Positions 54,434 to 64,000 of a stretch of DNA of 64,000 nucleotides are shown in pieces. Origin of the DNA: Sphaerosporella brunnea (lineage: Eukaryota > Ascomycota > Pezizomycetes > Pezizales > Pyronemataceae); NCBI GenBank assembly GCA_008704415.1, contig VXIS01000072.1, positions 62,001 through 126,000 on the forward strand, given 5' to 3'. The notes under the pieces are model-generated. The model was not told where the DNA came from. It did no database searches and saw only the letters and a program-made list of their open reading frames with translations. Every line of letters starts with the position of its first letter. Position 1 is the first letter of the stretch. The translations under genes were made by a program, and so were the position numbers.

Positions 54434-55340
54434 CAGGGCTGTCAATAGTCCGGCCGCCCGCCAGGTCAAACCGGGCCCAACGCACTTGGTCAGGTGGGGC
54501 CCCTGATGCGGAAAGCCAGATAGGTTCGAGCCGGCATAACAAAAGTCTGGATATTTGATGGGTTCCAGCCGGCGCCGGGTACCCCTGGTGAAGATTGGTT
54601 CTGTCAGCGGGCCTACCTCAGGGCCACAAAAAGCGCTGATCGCTGGGTGCTTGTTCCGCAGGATTTAAGGCCCAATTGGCGAGTTCCCAAGTCGATGCAT
54701 TGGGCCGCTTTCAGCAACTCCCTGTTGAAGGCTTCGCCGGCATGCAAGACTTCTGGATCAAGGGGATGGATCCACGGTCCAGTGGTCTGTTTGGACAAGA
54801 CCTCCCACGCATGGGTGGTGAACTTAACGCAGTTCCTGCAATGTCTGCTGAAGCAGAGCGTGTGTTCAGCGGGTCTCTAGACCCAGATAAGCGCATTGCT
54901 AACAGCTCCCAGGGGTCGATACACTATTACAGAGCAGAGGGCGTCGTTGGGAGATGATGTCATCGAAGCCATAGAATGCCGAAAGTCCTGGGCGAGGGAA
55001 GGTCTTATGTATCGGGCGGGTTCATAAATTCATCAGGTCGAGCGTATGCTCAGTGACCTGGAACACCGGGCGGCGGAGATTGATGGGTAGGTGCTTCACG
55101 TTGGGTCTGTATCTCCCTCTCGTTTTCCATTTCTTGATGTCCGTGTAAGCAAAGATACTAAGCGAGCCTCGAGGACCCGCTGGGCGCTGGGTGTTCACCG
55201 CGCCTGATCGGTACCTTCAGTCGCCTGGGTCCCGTGCAAAATTGCCTGGCCCAAACGGGCCGTAATTTTCAAAGTCCGTTTGAATCAAACGGGTCCAGGC
55301 CTCCTCCAACGCCGGACTGCCCGGACTTTTGACGGCCCTG
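54434..55340 (+). mobile_element. Internally deleted hAT element (CAGGG type) with perfect 8-bp duplication
   Basis: The left end is CAGGGCTGTCAATAGTCCGG; the right end reverse-complemented is CAGGGCCGTCAAAAGTCCGG. TACACCAC stands at 54426-54433 and at 55341-55348. At 907 bp it keeps only the end of a transposase gene, so it is a deletion derivative of an autonomous element. Confidence 0.94.
54780..55026 (+). pseudogene. hAT transposase C-terminal dimerisation remnant
   Basis: Reads AVPAMSAEAERVFSGSLDPD, then after a frameshift near 54930 DDVIEAIECRKSWAREGLMY to a stop. MSxExERVFSx and the final (E/K)SW are the hallmarks of the hAT C-terminal domain. The catalytic domain is gone. Sequence differs clearly from the transposase at 265-2557, so it is another hAT lineage. 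Confidence 0.75.
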
Positions 55341-55348
55341 TACACCAC

Positions 55349-58300
55349 GGACAAGTACCGTCAGCAAGGAATCGTGCAACCCTTGATTGCGGGCGCGCCA
55401 CCTATAGCGTTACCATAATGTGTCCCTGAACCGCCGGCCGCACGATATGTCTCCCATAAGCAACCCTTTGATGGGATAGCATGACGTGCGCATGATGCTT
55501 TCTGCGAATAAGGATGCCCCAATGCCGGCCAACCGTGTCGCCAATATTGGCCTGCGGGCAACGCTTAGTGGTAGAAGGGACGACGGTGTTCAGAGACAGG
55601 AAACTCCAAGGCCATCAGTTACGCAACTGTCGCCGTGCTCTTCTCTCTGCGTTATTGACATCTTCCGCGACCTTGCTGAGGGGCATGTCCCAGTCACCGA
55701 ATGCGTGGCTTGCTCACTGGCCTGTATCAGCGATCAGACAAATTACCGGGTAGCCGTCGGCTGGCTGCTTGACCAAGCAAGCGAAACGACCGCTGACCCA
55801 ACAGGGTCCGAATGGTGAGTGTATCAAAGGGCCTCGGCGGACACCGCTATCCTCGGGCGTGGCCGTGGTAGCAGGAATCTTGCTGTTGCATGAAAGACAC
55901 TCCCCGCCTGTGGTTGTACGTTGTTGCAAACGGTGGTACCTCAATCGCGAACAAAATCCGCTTCGCTGCACACGCCCACCTGAAGGTGGTTGGTTGGAAG
56001 TGACACCTATTCTCTGTCGCGATTGCAACTTCGGTGTCAAACTTTCAGGCCTCCGTTGCTGCCTCACTGAACGTGGCTGAGGATCAGAATGTAGGGTTTT
56101 TTGTTCAACGGCAAGACACCTCCTGTACGGTGTTATCAGGATGCAATAGTTTCACGACGATGGATGACACTTCAAATGAGGATGGAGGGTTCCAGATTTG
56201 GTTTCAATCAATGCTTTTTCGACACCATTGACGAGTTTTAACTCTACATTATCCGCACGCCGGCACAGTCACATTCTGGGAGTGCTGCATTGGTGAACGC
56301 TGAGCTCCCGAGCGAGCCAGGACAAAACCTCTCAATCCCGCAACGCCAACGTCCGACATTGAAGCCACCTATTATAGTGCTGTGCACGGGTCAGGGCGCC
56401 CCGACGGGACACGGTGCGGCGACGTGGTGGTAACCGCCTCAACGGACCGCGATCAACCACGCCCCGCGCCGGCCGCCCCTTCGACACCCCGTCGCTGACC
56501 CGGCCACCTCGTCTGAAACCCGGCCACCCCGTATATTACATCATGCCGGGTGTCTTCCAGAGGCGCCGTGTTCTTGAATTCCACTGTCAGACGAACATCT
56601 TGTGTCCCAATTGGGGATGTGTACCGGCCCTCATTGGCCCACATACATCAGTCTCACCTCGCCGCCGCCCAGAGATTCCGCGTCGCACCGCGATACACCC
56701 CGTCGTGTCCCGGTGCACACCGCCCTGCCCCGGCATACCCCGCCGCGCCCCGCCCGCCCGCGCCACAACCCGTCGCGCCGTGCACAGCACTAACCTATTA
56801 CATGACGGGCAAACAGCCCCTCCCAAAACACCGGGTTTGCCACATCGATGGTTGCACGATCACTTTCGTGCCGCTCGAACCGTATGCGCACAGGCTCAGC
56901 CTCTGCTTTAGAAATGCAGCATCCCTGGGCGATGAAACAGCCGCATTCAGTTTCAGTATTCGGCAAAGCAGTCTATTGTTTTCGTGAAGGAGCATGCCTA
57001 GTTGTTTGATGAAAGTATGCCAATGGCGAAAACTTCGATACTCAATCATGTGTACGAAGAAATAGCCTTGATGTACAGATGTGAGACCACCCATGCCGTG
57101 GTCCGAGCAGTCAGTACCGGAGGAGATGCTATGGCTGTATTTCGGGCAGACCCTTGGTCCTTGGTGCGGGTCAGCAAGACTATGAAAGGCCTACATGCAA
57201 CATCACGCATAAGATGATCAAACGGGTGTACGTCGGCACTCAAGAGAATCAACAGGTTTTGTAAAGCGTTACATTCTCGTGAAGGAACTGCAGTGGCATG
57301 GAACAGTACATACCGGCCGTGCGAGAGTATTGAGATGCGCGGCTGTCAACTCCAGATAACCGTCATTAGTAGGATTGTTTCTGGACCTGTTGGTACAACA
57401 GCAGGTTAACTGCACGGTAAACATCGGTATTGCGTGCGCGGCATGGGATGGTGGGAGACGTACGCCCGATAGGCACACAAAAGTCTGAAGCGTTCCCCAC
57501 CCTGCAGCATGAACGCCCTTTGTTGGGTGCGGACCTGAGTGATTGCGATCGACCCGGCTCCAACCCTCCAGCGGTGCGCGCGGGTGTGGATTGCAAGATC
57601 CAGTGCTGAGTGCTGTCCAGTGAAGCGGCGCCAACAGCACCACGTCGTCCGTGCGCTATCCAGAACGTCGGTTACAGCCTCCCGTGTGCTCGCAGCTTAC
57701 CCCGACACAAAATTGACGCTTTGGTCGTCAAAGCATCATCATTTATTGGCTACGCACTCGACCCTGGTCGACGCCGCGATTGTTCGTCGGTCAGGTGATC
57801 ACCAGACGTGAGGTGTTGCAACACCCGCTCACCTCGCTTCGCCGAGCACCCATCGAATCATCGTCATATTGCAGCTCACATCCTGACGTCCCTTAACCAC
57901 GTGGCGCTCTCGCAGCGTGCTTCCGACGAATATGTGCAGGTTGCCAGACCCATTCGGTAAGTTACCACGACGAGAGCTGGTCAAGGCTGCATATAGACTG
58001 ACTGACAGTCAGCAGCGCCTAAAAAAATTTCCGATACCTGTGACGAGGTAGGCAAACCTGGTTATGCGCATGACGCAGTTGCCTCCTCTATGAACAGTGT
58101 TTCGCACATCACGAACCATGCGGGGGTTATTGTCCGCGCACGACGCACCTGTTGAGTCCGCTGAGCCCACAGTTCCTACTCGCCCACTCAGCACGCATAT
58201 ACCGGTGAAAATGGAGGCTGCGCTGCACGCGCGATTGATCTGGTTTGCTTGACCACACGGAAATAGAGCGCCGGATCAGAGTCGCTGCTGTGTCGCCGGC

Positions 58301-58380
58301 TGCAACTCGCACCTGTGCCCGTCTCATCCGCCAGTTCACGATTGGCAGTGGTGATAGCACCGCGTTCGACAAGAGCGGTG
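55349..58380. other. No recognised gene; C-rich low-complexity tract
   Basis: 56640-56790 is a degenerate cgccccg-type tract that gives Pro/Arg-rich frames. A 14-bp palindrome GGTGTTGCAACACC lies at about 57812-57825. No motif-bearing frame was found. Confidence 0.4.
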
Positions 58381-58656
58381 TGTCGTATATCGGACCGTCG
58401 GGAGAGGATGGTGGTTGTGGTTCTGGGCATTGTTCGATGACCTCCCACCACTCCCAACGGCTCGTCTCCCACATAACACTCCCGTCCCTACCGAGCGCAC
58501 GGCATCGTGGGGTGTCCAACCCCAAGAGCCCACCAACCACAATCCTCAGCCGCTCGGAAACCTCAACCATCCCAAACTTCAATCTCTCACACACCTTCAT
58601 CCATCCTACACCTCCTGACACACACACCATCACAGCACAGACGCGACACCTACGCC

Positions 58657-59060
58657 ATGGGAATGACTCTACAGAAACGTTACGCCAAGTACGATCTACC
58701 GCATCCCCGCACAACCGACCAGAAGACCCATTCCATTATAGCGTAATTCATCTGCAATGACGGATGGTACAAGGCGTACCACCCCTGCCACAACGGCACT
58801 GTGCAGCAGTGGGAGGCGGTCCTGACGGAGGCCTTCAACCACGTTACAAATTTTAACAGGTTCCCAGGACCTTTTCATCCTGGTGTGGACGCGGTCATCA
58901 AGAACAACGACCTTTACAAGTTCGGCACGTCCGGGGATGGTCTCCGTCCGGAAGAAGTGAATTCCGGCCGGCGACCCATCCCCGCTCACCCTGGCGGAGG
59001 TTCTGGACCTCCCTCTCGCCCAGCAGCAGCAGCAGCTACTTTAAGTACCTTGCCGACCTT
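58657..59060 (+). pseudogene. MxLAK-x-Y family gene, tandem copy 1 (TAA stop)
   Basis: A CA-rich leader precedes the ATG at 58657. The frame reads MGMTLQKRYAKYDLPHPRTT, a TAA at 58744 where copy 2 has GAG, then FICNDGWYKAYHP, WEAVLTEAFNHV, DAVIKNNDLYKFGTS. A third frame then carries LTLAEVLDLPLAQQQQQ, as in copy 2. About 55-60% identity to copy 2 by eye in the alignable part. The family is not recognised; the Trp/Tyr/His-rich core suggests a folded domain. Confidence 0.55.
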
Positions 59061-59100
59061 TCACTCGCACAGACTACCAATCCTCCACGCACGAAAAATC

Positions 59101-59106
59101 TATAAA
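59101..59106 (+). promoter_or_regulatory. TATA box of tandem copy 2
   Basis: TATAAA lies 54 bases before the ATG at 59160, a plausible core promoter followed by a CA/CT-rich leader. Confidence 0.45.
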
Positions 59107-59159
59107 CCCATAGACACAGCCTGATCGAGGTTCATTACACAGACACCACTCCCTCCACG

Positions 59160-59971
59160 ATGTCTCTAGCCAAACTTTACGCGCAGTACGGGCTCCCGGC
59201 CCCGCGCACAATCGACAAGAAGACGCATAACCTCATAGCCGAGTTCATTTGGCACAATGAATGATACACCACGTACCACCCCCGCAAGAACCGCACTTTC
59301 CCGGAGTGGGAGGCGGTCCTCACCAACGCTTTCAACCACGTTAAAATTTCTAAGAGGTTCCCGCTCCTTTATCGATTGGGTGTGCACGCTGTCAGGAAGG
59401 ACAACCACCTTTACACGTTCGGCACTTCCATGGTTGGCCTGGGGATGGTCCAGTTCGGAAACGCGGAATCCCAGACGTGGTTGCATCCCCGCTCAACCTG
59501 GCGGTGGTTCTGGATCTCCCTATAGCCCAGCAGCAGCAGGAACAGCTGCAGCAATGGCAGCAGCAGCAGGACCAACACTGGGCTGCGCAGCAGCTGTGGC
59601 AACGCGAACAGGAGGCCGGCCAGAAGAGGAGTGAGCACCAGCTGCAGGCGCTGCATGGTCAGATTTGCGACATATTGGGCGAGAAGCTGGCGGCCGTTCT
59701 GGCCACACGTCCAGAGAACGGACACCCTGCCACGTCCTACCTGCACAGACCGTCGCCTGCTCCCCCTTCTGCCCCCCGACTGTCGCCTGCTCCGCCCTCG
59801 CAGCGCGCCGAGTCGCCGTCGCCACAGTCGCCCGCCCACGCCGCTGACACTCCCAAGGCGCCCTCCCGCAAGCACCCTGCGATAGTCCCCGACTCGTCGG
59901 AGACTGTTGCCGCAACACAGAAGCTGAATGAATACGAAAGGCAATTTGCCCAGAGAATCCGGTTTATTTAG
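59160..59971 (+). pseudogene. MxLAK-x-Y family gene, tandem copy 2 (TGA stop, frame change)
   Basis: Reads MSLAKLYAQYGLPAPRTIDK, KKTHNLIAEFIWHNE, then TGA at 59262 where copy 1 has TGG (Trp), then YTTYHPRKNRTFPEWEAVLT, AFNHVKISKRFP, HAVRKDNHLYTFGTS. Near 59470 coding appears to move to a frame with LNLAVVLDLPIAQQQQEQLQ, a Gln-rich coil (WQQQQDQHWAAQQLWQREQE), HGQICDILGEKLAAVLATRP, a Pro/Ser-rich region and a helical end to 59971. The frame change could be an unrecognised intron or a frameshift. Confidence 0.55.
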
Positions 59972-59979
59972 GTACGTAA

Positions 59980-61200
59980 GCATTTCATCATATTTTTTCC
60001 CCATCATCATAAAACGGGTGCTAAACTGCGACCAGATGCTTGGATGATACTCTGTGACATCTTCTCGAATTTTCGCCTGTCAAAATTGCGGCAACAGGGC
60101 TGGGATGAGGGGGTTTCCATTAGCTGCGATGCAAGGCGACAGCCATTCTCAATTTGTGGTTGTGGTGTACCAAGAGAACGTTGGTGTGGTCTTGGCTGTT
60201 CTGCACGCTGATTCGGAATGTTTGTTGTGCTGTAATAATAAACAAGAAACATACCTGAGGTGATTTTATTCGATCTGAATCATACTTCGAGTTCGGGTAC
60301 AGCTGCTCCCAGTTCTGCTGATCCCCGTTGACCACCAAGCAAAAGAAAGACCCAGGAAAATAAACAGGTGACTCCATCTCCTCCAGAAGAGGAGGCAAAG
60401 GCGGAAGACGAAGAGAACGGAATGGAACCGATGTGGCAGAACCACCAGCTCGACCTCCACCGTCGAAAACGGTGTGTATGTTGAACGACGAGGTTATGAT
60501 GTGATCAACAGAATGTTAATTCGCTTAGATCTGTCTATCCCCTCGTCCGTCCCATTTGGTGTTCTGACCGCTGGCGGCCCCCAGAGACCGTTATAATGGC
60601 CTTGCAATGACGCTCCGCAGATTTAGCCATTGCAAAGCCATCACCATGCCGCCGCACGCGCATCACCGTCCACCACCACCCGAGCAGAGGCTCCTCCACC
60701 ACCACCACCACCACGACCGCCAACACGACCAAAATGGACGACCGGACAACGTTACGTGCAAAACCACAGGTGGATATGAATCTGATAAACCTCGCTGACC
60801 AGCAATACCGTGAAACGGGGCTGAAAAGTGACCAGGAGTCCAGACCGACCGTCCCAATGGCGCCGACCGCCAACATCAAAGGGATGCGTCCGAAAGCACG
60901 ACAGGACGGGTCGACATTCAACACCCAGAATTCACATATAAAAGGCAAGGGTAAACAAAAAGAAACCGCACCGGGGCCCTCAACAACACCGGCTGCAACA
61001 ACACAAGCAAGCAAAAGTACCGCTTAAAAAAGGGAAAAGGAAAGCAATCACAGCTTGAAGTTGCACGTGAGTTGTGCATGTAGATTCCCCTGAACTGAGA
61101 AATTGCCAAGGCTAACGAAAGGTAGAGCAAAACACGGTACAGTTGCCACCCCCGGCAGTGTACACGCCATATCGCCCGCAACCACCTTGGACCCCGCATG
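59980..61200. other. No recognised gene
   Basis: A minus frame at 60007-60252 (RAEQPRPHQRSLGTPQPQIE) could be an exon but the only GT-AG pair nearby spans 25 nt, too short. At 60479-60494 tgttgaacgacgaggt equals the LTR end of the 25.9-kb Copia element. Plus frame 60734-61027 is Lys/Thr/Pro-rich and may be the disordered N-terminus of the piggyBac protein that follows. Confidence 0.4.
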
Positions 61201-61241
61201 CTGCATTCAACACATTACCATATGCCACAGATCCCATTGAA

Positions 61242-62892
61242 ACAACCCCATACACGATGTTTTGCAGTTTTTTTGGCAGTACAATGCTTGAAAAAGTGGT
61301 TAAACATACGAATGCCTAGGCTCCCACACACGGTGCGCATGAGACACGACAACAACGTGGTGAAGGACGTTGGTGGACCGCCAGAACCGCAAACGAGCTA
61401 CGCATTTCGTTTGAGATTACAATCTTGATGGGGATTACGGTCAAACGGCAGCTAAAAGATTACTGGTGATCAAACGATGTCATCAATTCATATCATCCGT
61501 TTACAGAATTTATGAGCCTCATGCGTTACAAACATATTAAGATTTGTATTCACATTACCGACCCCAATGGCACCGACGGTAAAACCCAGGAAGATTGCGA
61601 TCTTGAGAATCCACAGCCGCAAAAGTGGACCTGTAAATTTGACTGGCTTTTGGAGCATCGACACTCCTGTTCGCAAGGTTTTCGAGCGATTGGCACCCAA
61701 GCGTCTATTGATGAAGCCACGATTCATAACAACGGACGTTCCGCACATAAATACTTTATAAGGCATGAGCCTATTCCCAAGGGTTAAAATTTTTTCGTTT
61801 CGGCGGAAGGCCGATATGTCTACAATTTTTATCCTGAACCGCATGTCCTAAAAGCACCACTTCCTCTCAAACCGCACGCGCATCAACCTCAATATGTATT
61901 TTCCCGAACGTCAGAGATTGTACTTCATCTACCAAGCTCTTTACCCTTTGGCAACAGCTTTTTTAACATTGCGATGGTTCATTGCTTCACCAATCCACTG
62001 CTATTTCAATATCTTACTGTTGTTGGTGAACAAGGGACAGTCTCTTCCGAGCGTTGCTTACCTTCCGACCAGTGCTGCAGTGCCCCCAAGGAGTCCGTCA
62101 ACGCTATTTTTGCTGCTGACACCGGTCCTGGAGGTGGTAGTGTGCATGAAAAAACGCTTTCGATTCCCGCTGTAGTGGATGATTACAACAGACCTATGGG
62201 CGGAGTAGATGGTGCGAACCAACTTCGCGCTGTGTACACATCTCATCAGCCTACGCAGCTAAATTGGTTATCACTCTTGTGGTTTGTTATAGATACGGCG
62301 ATGGATAACACTTGTATTATTTTTCGGCTAGTTTCCCCTTCCGCGCCGCTTGCTTCCTGCCCCTCGCCCCGTGCCCCTGGCCCCTCGCCTCCCATCCCTC
62401 ACCCCTTACCCCTTGCCCCTCGCCTTTCGCTTCCATGAATACTGACTGTGCTCTCTCTTAATCTAAATTCTACTGTTGCCCATCAAGAATTTAAGCGTTC
62501 GGCGGGCTTGGGATCTTATTCTGGCTGCTGGTGATGAGACTCTGAAGGCAAATGCTGCCGTACGCAAGCCATACGGACCTCGCAGCGGCTATGTTGCCAA
62601 TTGCACCGACCTTCCTCCTGATCGACTCATTTGTCAGCACCTACCATCCGAAGCGCCCCGTCGCTGCTGTTGGCTCTGCAACCTCAAGGTGCAGCAATCA
62701 AGTGTACGATAAGGCACTCCGGCGCTTGCAAAGCAACTGGGTAAAGACATCCTCGCTGTTGAATCCGGCGTGCGGACTGTTCATCGTTGTGAAACATGCA
62801 ATAAAAACCTCTGTTTTAGTGATGTCCGAAACTACTGGGCAGAGTTCCACCGCCCACCTGCCATTGCTAACGACTCCGATGAGGAGAGGTGA
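61242..62892 (+). pseudogene. piggyBac transposase with C-terminal zinc ribbon, broken by stops
   Basis: A DDE transposase that would move by TTAA-specific cut and paste. One frame runs from 61242 to 62438 with stops TAG 61317, TGA 61467 and TAA 61785. It carries MFCSFFGSTMLEKVVKHTNA, ELRISFEITILMGITVKRQL and KDYW, then FMSLMRYK, QASIDEATIHNNGRS (first Asp), YVYNFYPEPHVL and VVDDYNRPMGGVDGANQLRA (third Asp). The second catalytic Asp, expected before NxF, appears as Gly in LPFGNSFF. After a C/T-rich insert (62330-62440) come HQEFKRS and, in other frames, the Cys pairs CCWLC and CETCNKNLCF before YWAEFH, the known C-terminal ribbon. It ends at TGA 62890. No TTAA-bounded terminal repeats were found. 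Confidence 0.85.
62330..62440. repeat. C-rich repeat (cccctcgcc)n inside the piggyBac gene
   Basis: Irregular units of gcccctcgcc and cccttacc interrupt the transposase between its core and C-terminal ribbon. It may be an expanded microsatellite or part of an intron. Confidence 0.55.
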
Positions 62893-62908
62893 TAACTGCA
62901 GTCTTCGT

Positions 62909-63040
62909 TGCGCCGCGGGAGTCGTTCTTTGAGCTGGAGGAGTGTTTTCCGCGCTGGTGGAGTGTTTTCCGGGCTGGAGGAGCGTTCTTTGCGCCGCGGG
63001 AGTGTTCTTTGCGCCAGGGGAGTGTTCTTTTTTTTTTCGC
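62909..63040. repeat. Minisatellite of ~20-22-bp units next to piggyBac
   Basis: Six or so units of the form gagtgttctttgcgccgcgg / gagtgttttccgcgctggtg in tandem, ending in a T-run. Starts right after the transposase stop. Confidence 0.75.
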
Positions 63041-63660
63041 CAGGAGGAAAGGAAACCTGGGGGGAACCATCGATTCGTGCAGGGATTCAGAATGCCACTC
63101 TGGCAAAGCCTCTGCTCAGCGTGTATGTATCGTCCAGGTTATCGTCCATATGCAGCCGCCCACGATCCCCCGATCAGCTACTAGTCCAGAACCCTACCAT
63201 GTCTCCTCCATCATTGATGCATCACCTGCCGCACTCCTGGACACCAGACTTACTGAATGAAGGAGGGCGGGGGAAGGGGTGAGTGGAAACATGGCAAGGG
63301 CAGCGGTGTGGATGGATATGGAATCTATCATTGGCGGGTAGCACTGGGCGCAGAAATCTGTGCGGAAGAGCGGAGAGGGAATTGGGGAGTGTAACAGGAT
63401 GGTGGATATCGCACAGCTCGCGGAGTGGATGCCGCACTTGTAAATAGAGAACCAATAACGCTAGGTTCAGGCTGCTCTGACTCGGGCTCACGAGTCGAGC
63501 GTGAAAATCTCACAAGCGGACTGGAGTGTACGCCGAGCTCGACTGTGATACGAGGAGTGAATGATATCTAGTGAAGCTCGCAGTTATCTATATATGCACT
63601 TCGATTAGCCAGTTAGACACATTTCTCGTTTCCATCACCATCCTACAACCTACGATCCAC
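63041..63660. other. No recognised gene
   Basis: Short frames without motifs on either strand. AT-rich sequence at 63560-63600 (agttatctatatatgcac) has no gene after it before the hAT element. Confidence 0.45.
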
Positions 63661-63669
63661 CATCCTACC

Positions 63670-64000
63670 CAGTGTTCCTAATAGCCGGCCCAAAAAGCCC
63701 GGCTGTGCGGGCGGGCTGCCAAAAGCAACAGCCCGGCTGTCTCAAAATCACGACGGGCTGGCTGTTGGGCTGTCGGGCTGCCAAGCACTTTCGACTGAGG
63801 TGAACTTGTCATGCAACCATCAGTTCGACCTAGTTACGTCTTAAACCGACGAGTGTTTCTGTGTAGCTGTTGCTCCATTCCCCATAGCGCATGATCTCTG
63901 CATTAGCTGGAAGCCAGCCCGACGTGGGCTGCAGCCCAAACAGCCCGCCCGTCTTTTCGATCAGCCTATGCAGCCCAGCTTCAGCCCGACGGGCGGGCTG
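63670..64000. mobile_element. hAT MITE, right end beyond window
   Basis: Starts CAGTGTTCCTAATAGCCGGC and shares most of its sequence with 4179-4757, including gcccggctgtgcgggcgggc near the start and gtgtagctgttgctccattc later, but lacks about 240 internal bases of that element. It runs to the last base of the window inside the GC-rich end zone, so only the terminal bases are missing. Confidence 0.8.

Overview
This window reads as a gene-poor, transposon-dominated stretch of a fungal nuclear genome. The reasons are short GT-AG introns of about 52-73 nt, some with a CTAAC-like branch site, TATA boxes, TTAGGG-type telomere-like repeats, and the mixture of elements: hAT with a BED finger, Copia primed from the initiator tRNA-Met anticodon region, piggyBac with a C-terminal zinc ribbon, and a Mutator-like remnant. 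I lean towards a basidiomycete but nothing here proves the class. No conserved housekeeping gene was recognised. Almost every coding stretch carries stops or frameshifts.

Layout. 1-2775 is a decayed full-length hAT element that starts inside its own terminal repeat. 3290-5400 and 10.7-12.4 kb hold a dispersed repeat that carries a Pol III-type tRNA-like gene; a further tRNA-like copy is at 38.5 kb. 6900-7315 (minus) is the best intact gene: three exons, 93 residues, a predicted ubiquitin-like fold, with a TATA box. 8.2-10.1 kb is an old Copia element with 153-bp LTRs; a related gag fragment lies at 18.9-20.0 kb. 15.9-17.8, 38.9-39.3 and 47.4-47.7 kb hold broken copies of one C2H2 zinc-finger gene family. 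23.4-24.2 kb is a non-autonomous hAT element with a perfect 8-bp target duplication. 25869-31083 is a nearly complete Copia element (minus strand) with a perfect 5-bp duplication. 33.4-34.5 kb holds a Mutator-like SWIM-type remnant and an acidic repeat ORF.

42.4-42.8 kb is a TA-flanked MITE and 45.1-45.4 kb a small hAT MITE. 45.9-46.5 kb has an F-box-like segment followed by a member of a family that recurs as a tandem pseudogene pair at 58.7-60.0 kb. 51.4-52.0 and 54.4-55.3 kb are two hAT elements of one family, in opposite orientation, each with a perfect 8-bp duplication. 61.2-62.9 kb is a piggyBac transposase with stops. The window ends inside another hAT element of the same terminal-repeat type as the one at its start.

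The most unusual signal is the tRNA-like family: canonical A and B boxes, a Pol III T-run, and paired changes in the acceptor stem, but an anticodon region that does not make a standard arm. The element boundaries and duplications were read directly from the bases. Family assignments of proteins rest on motif recognition without database searches.
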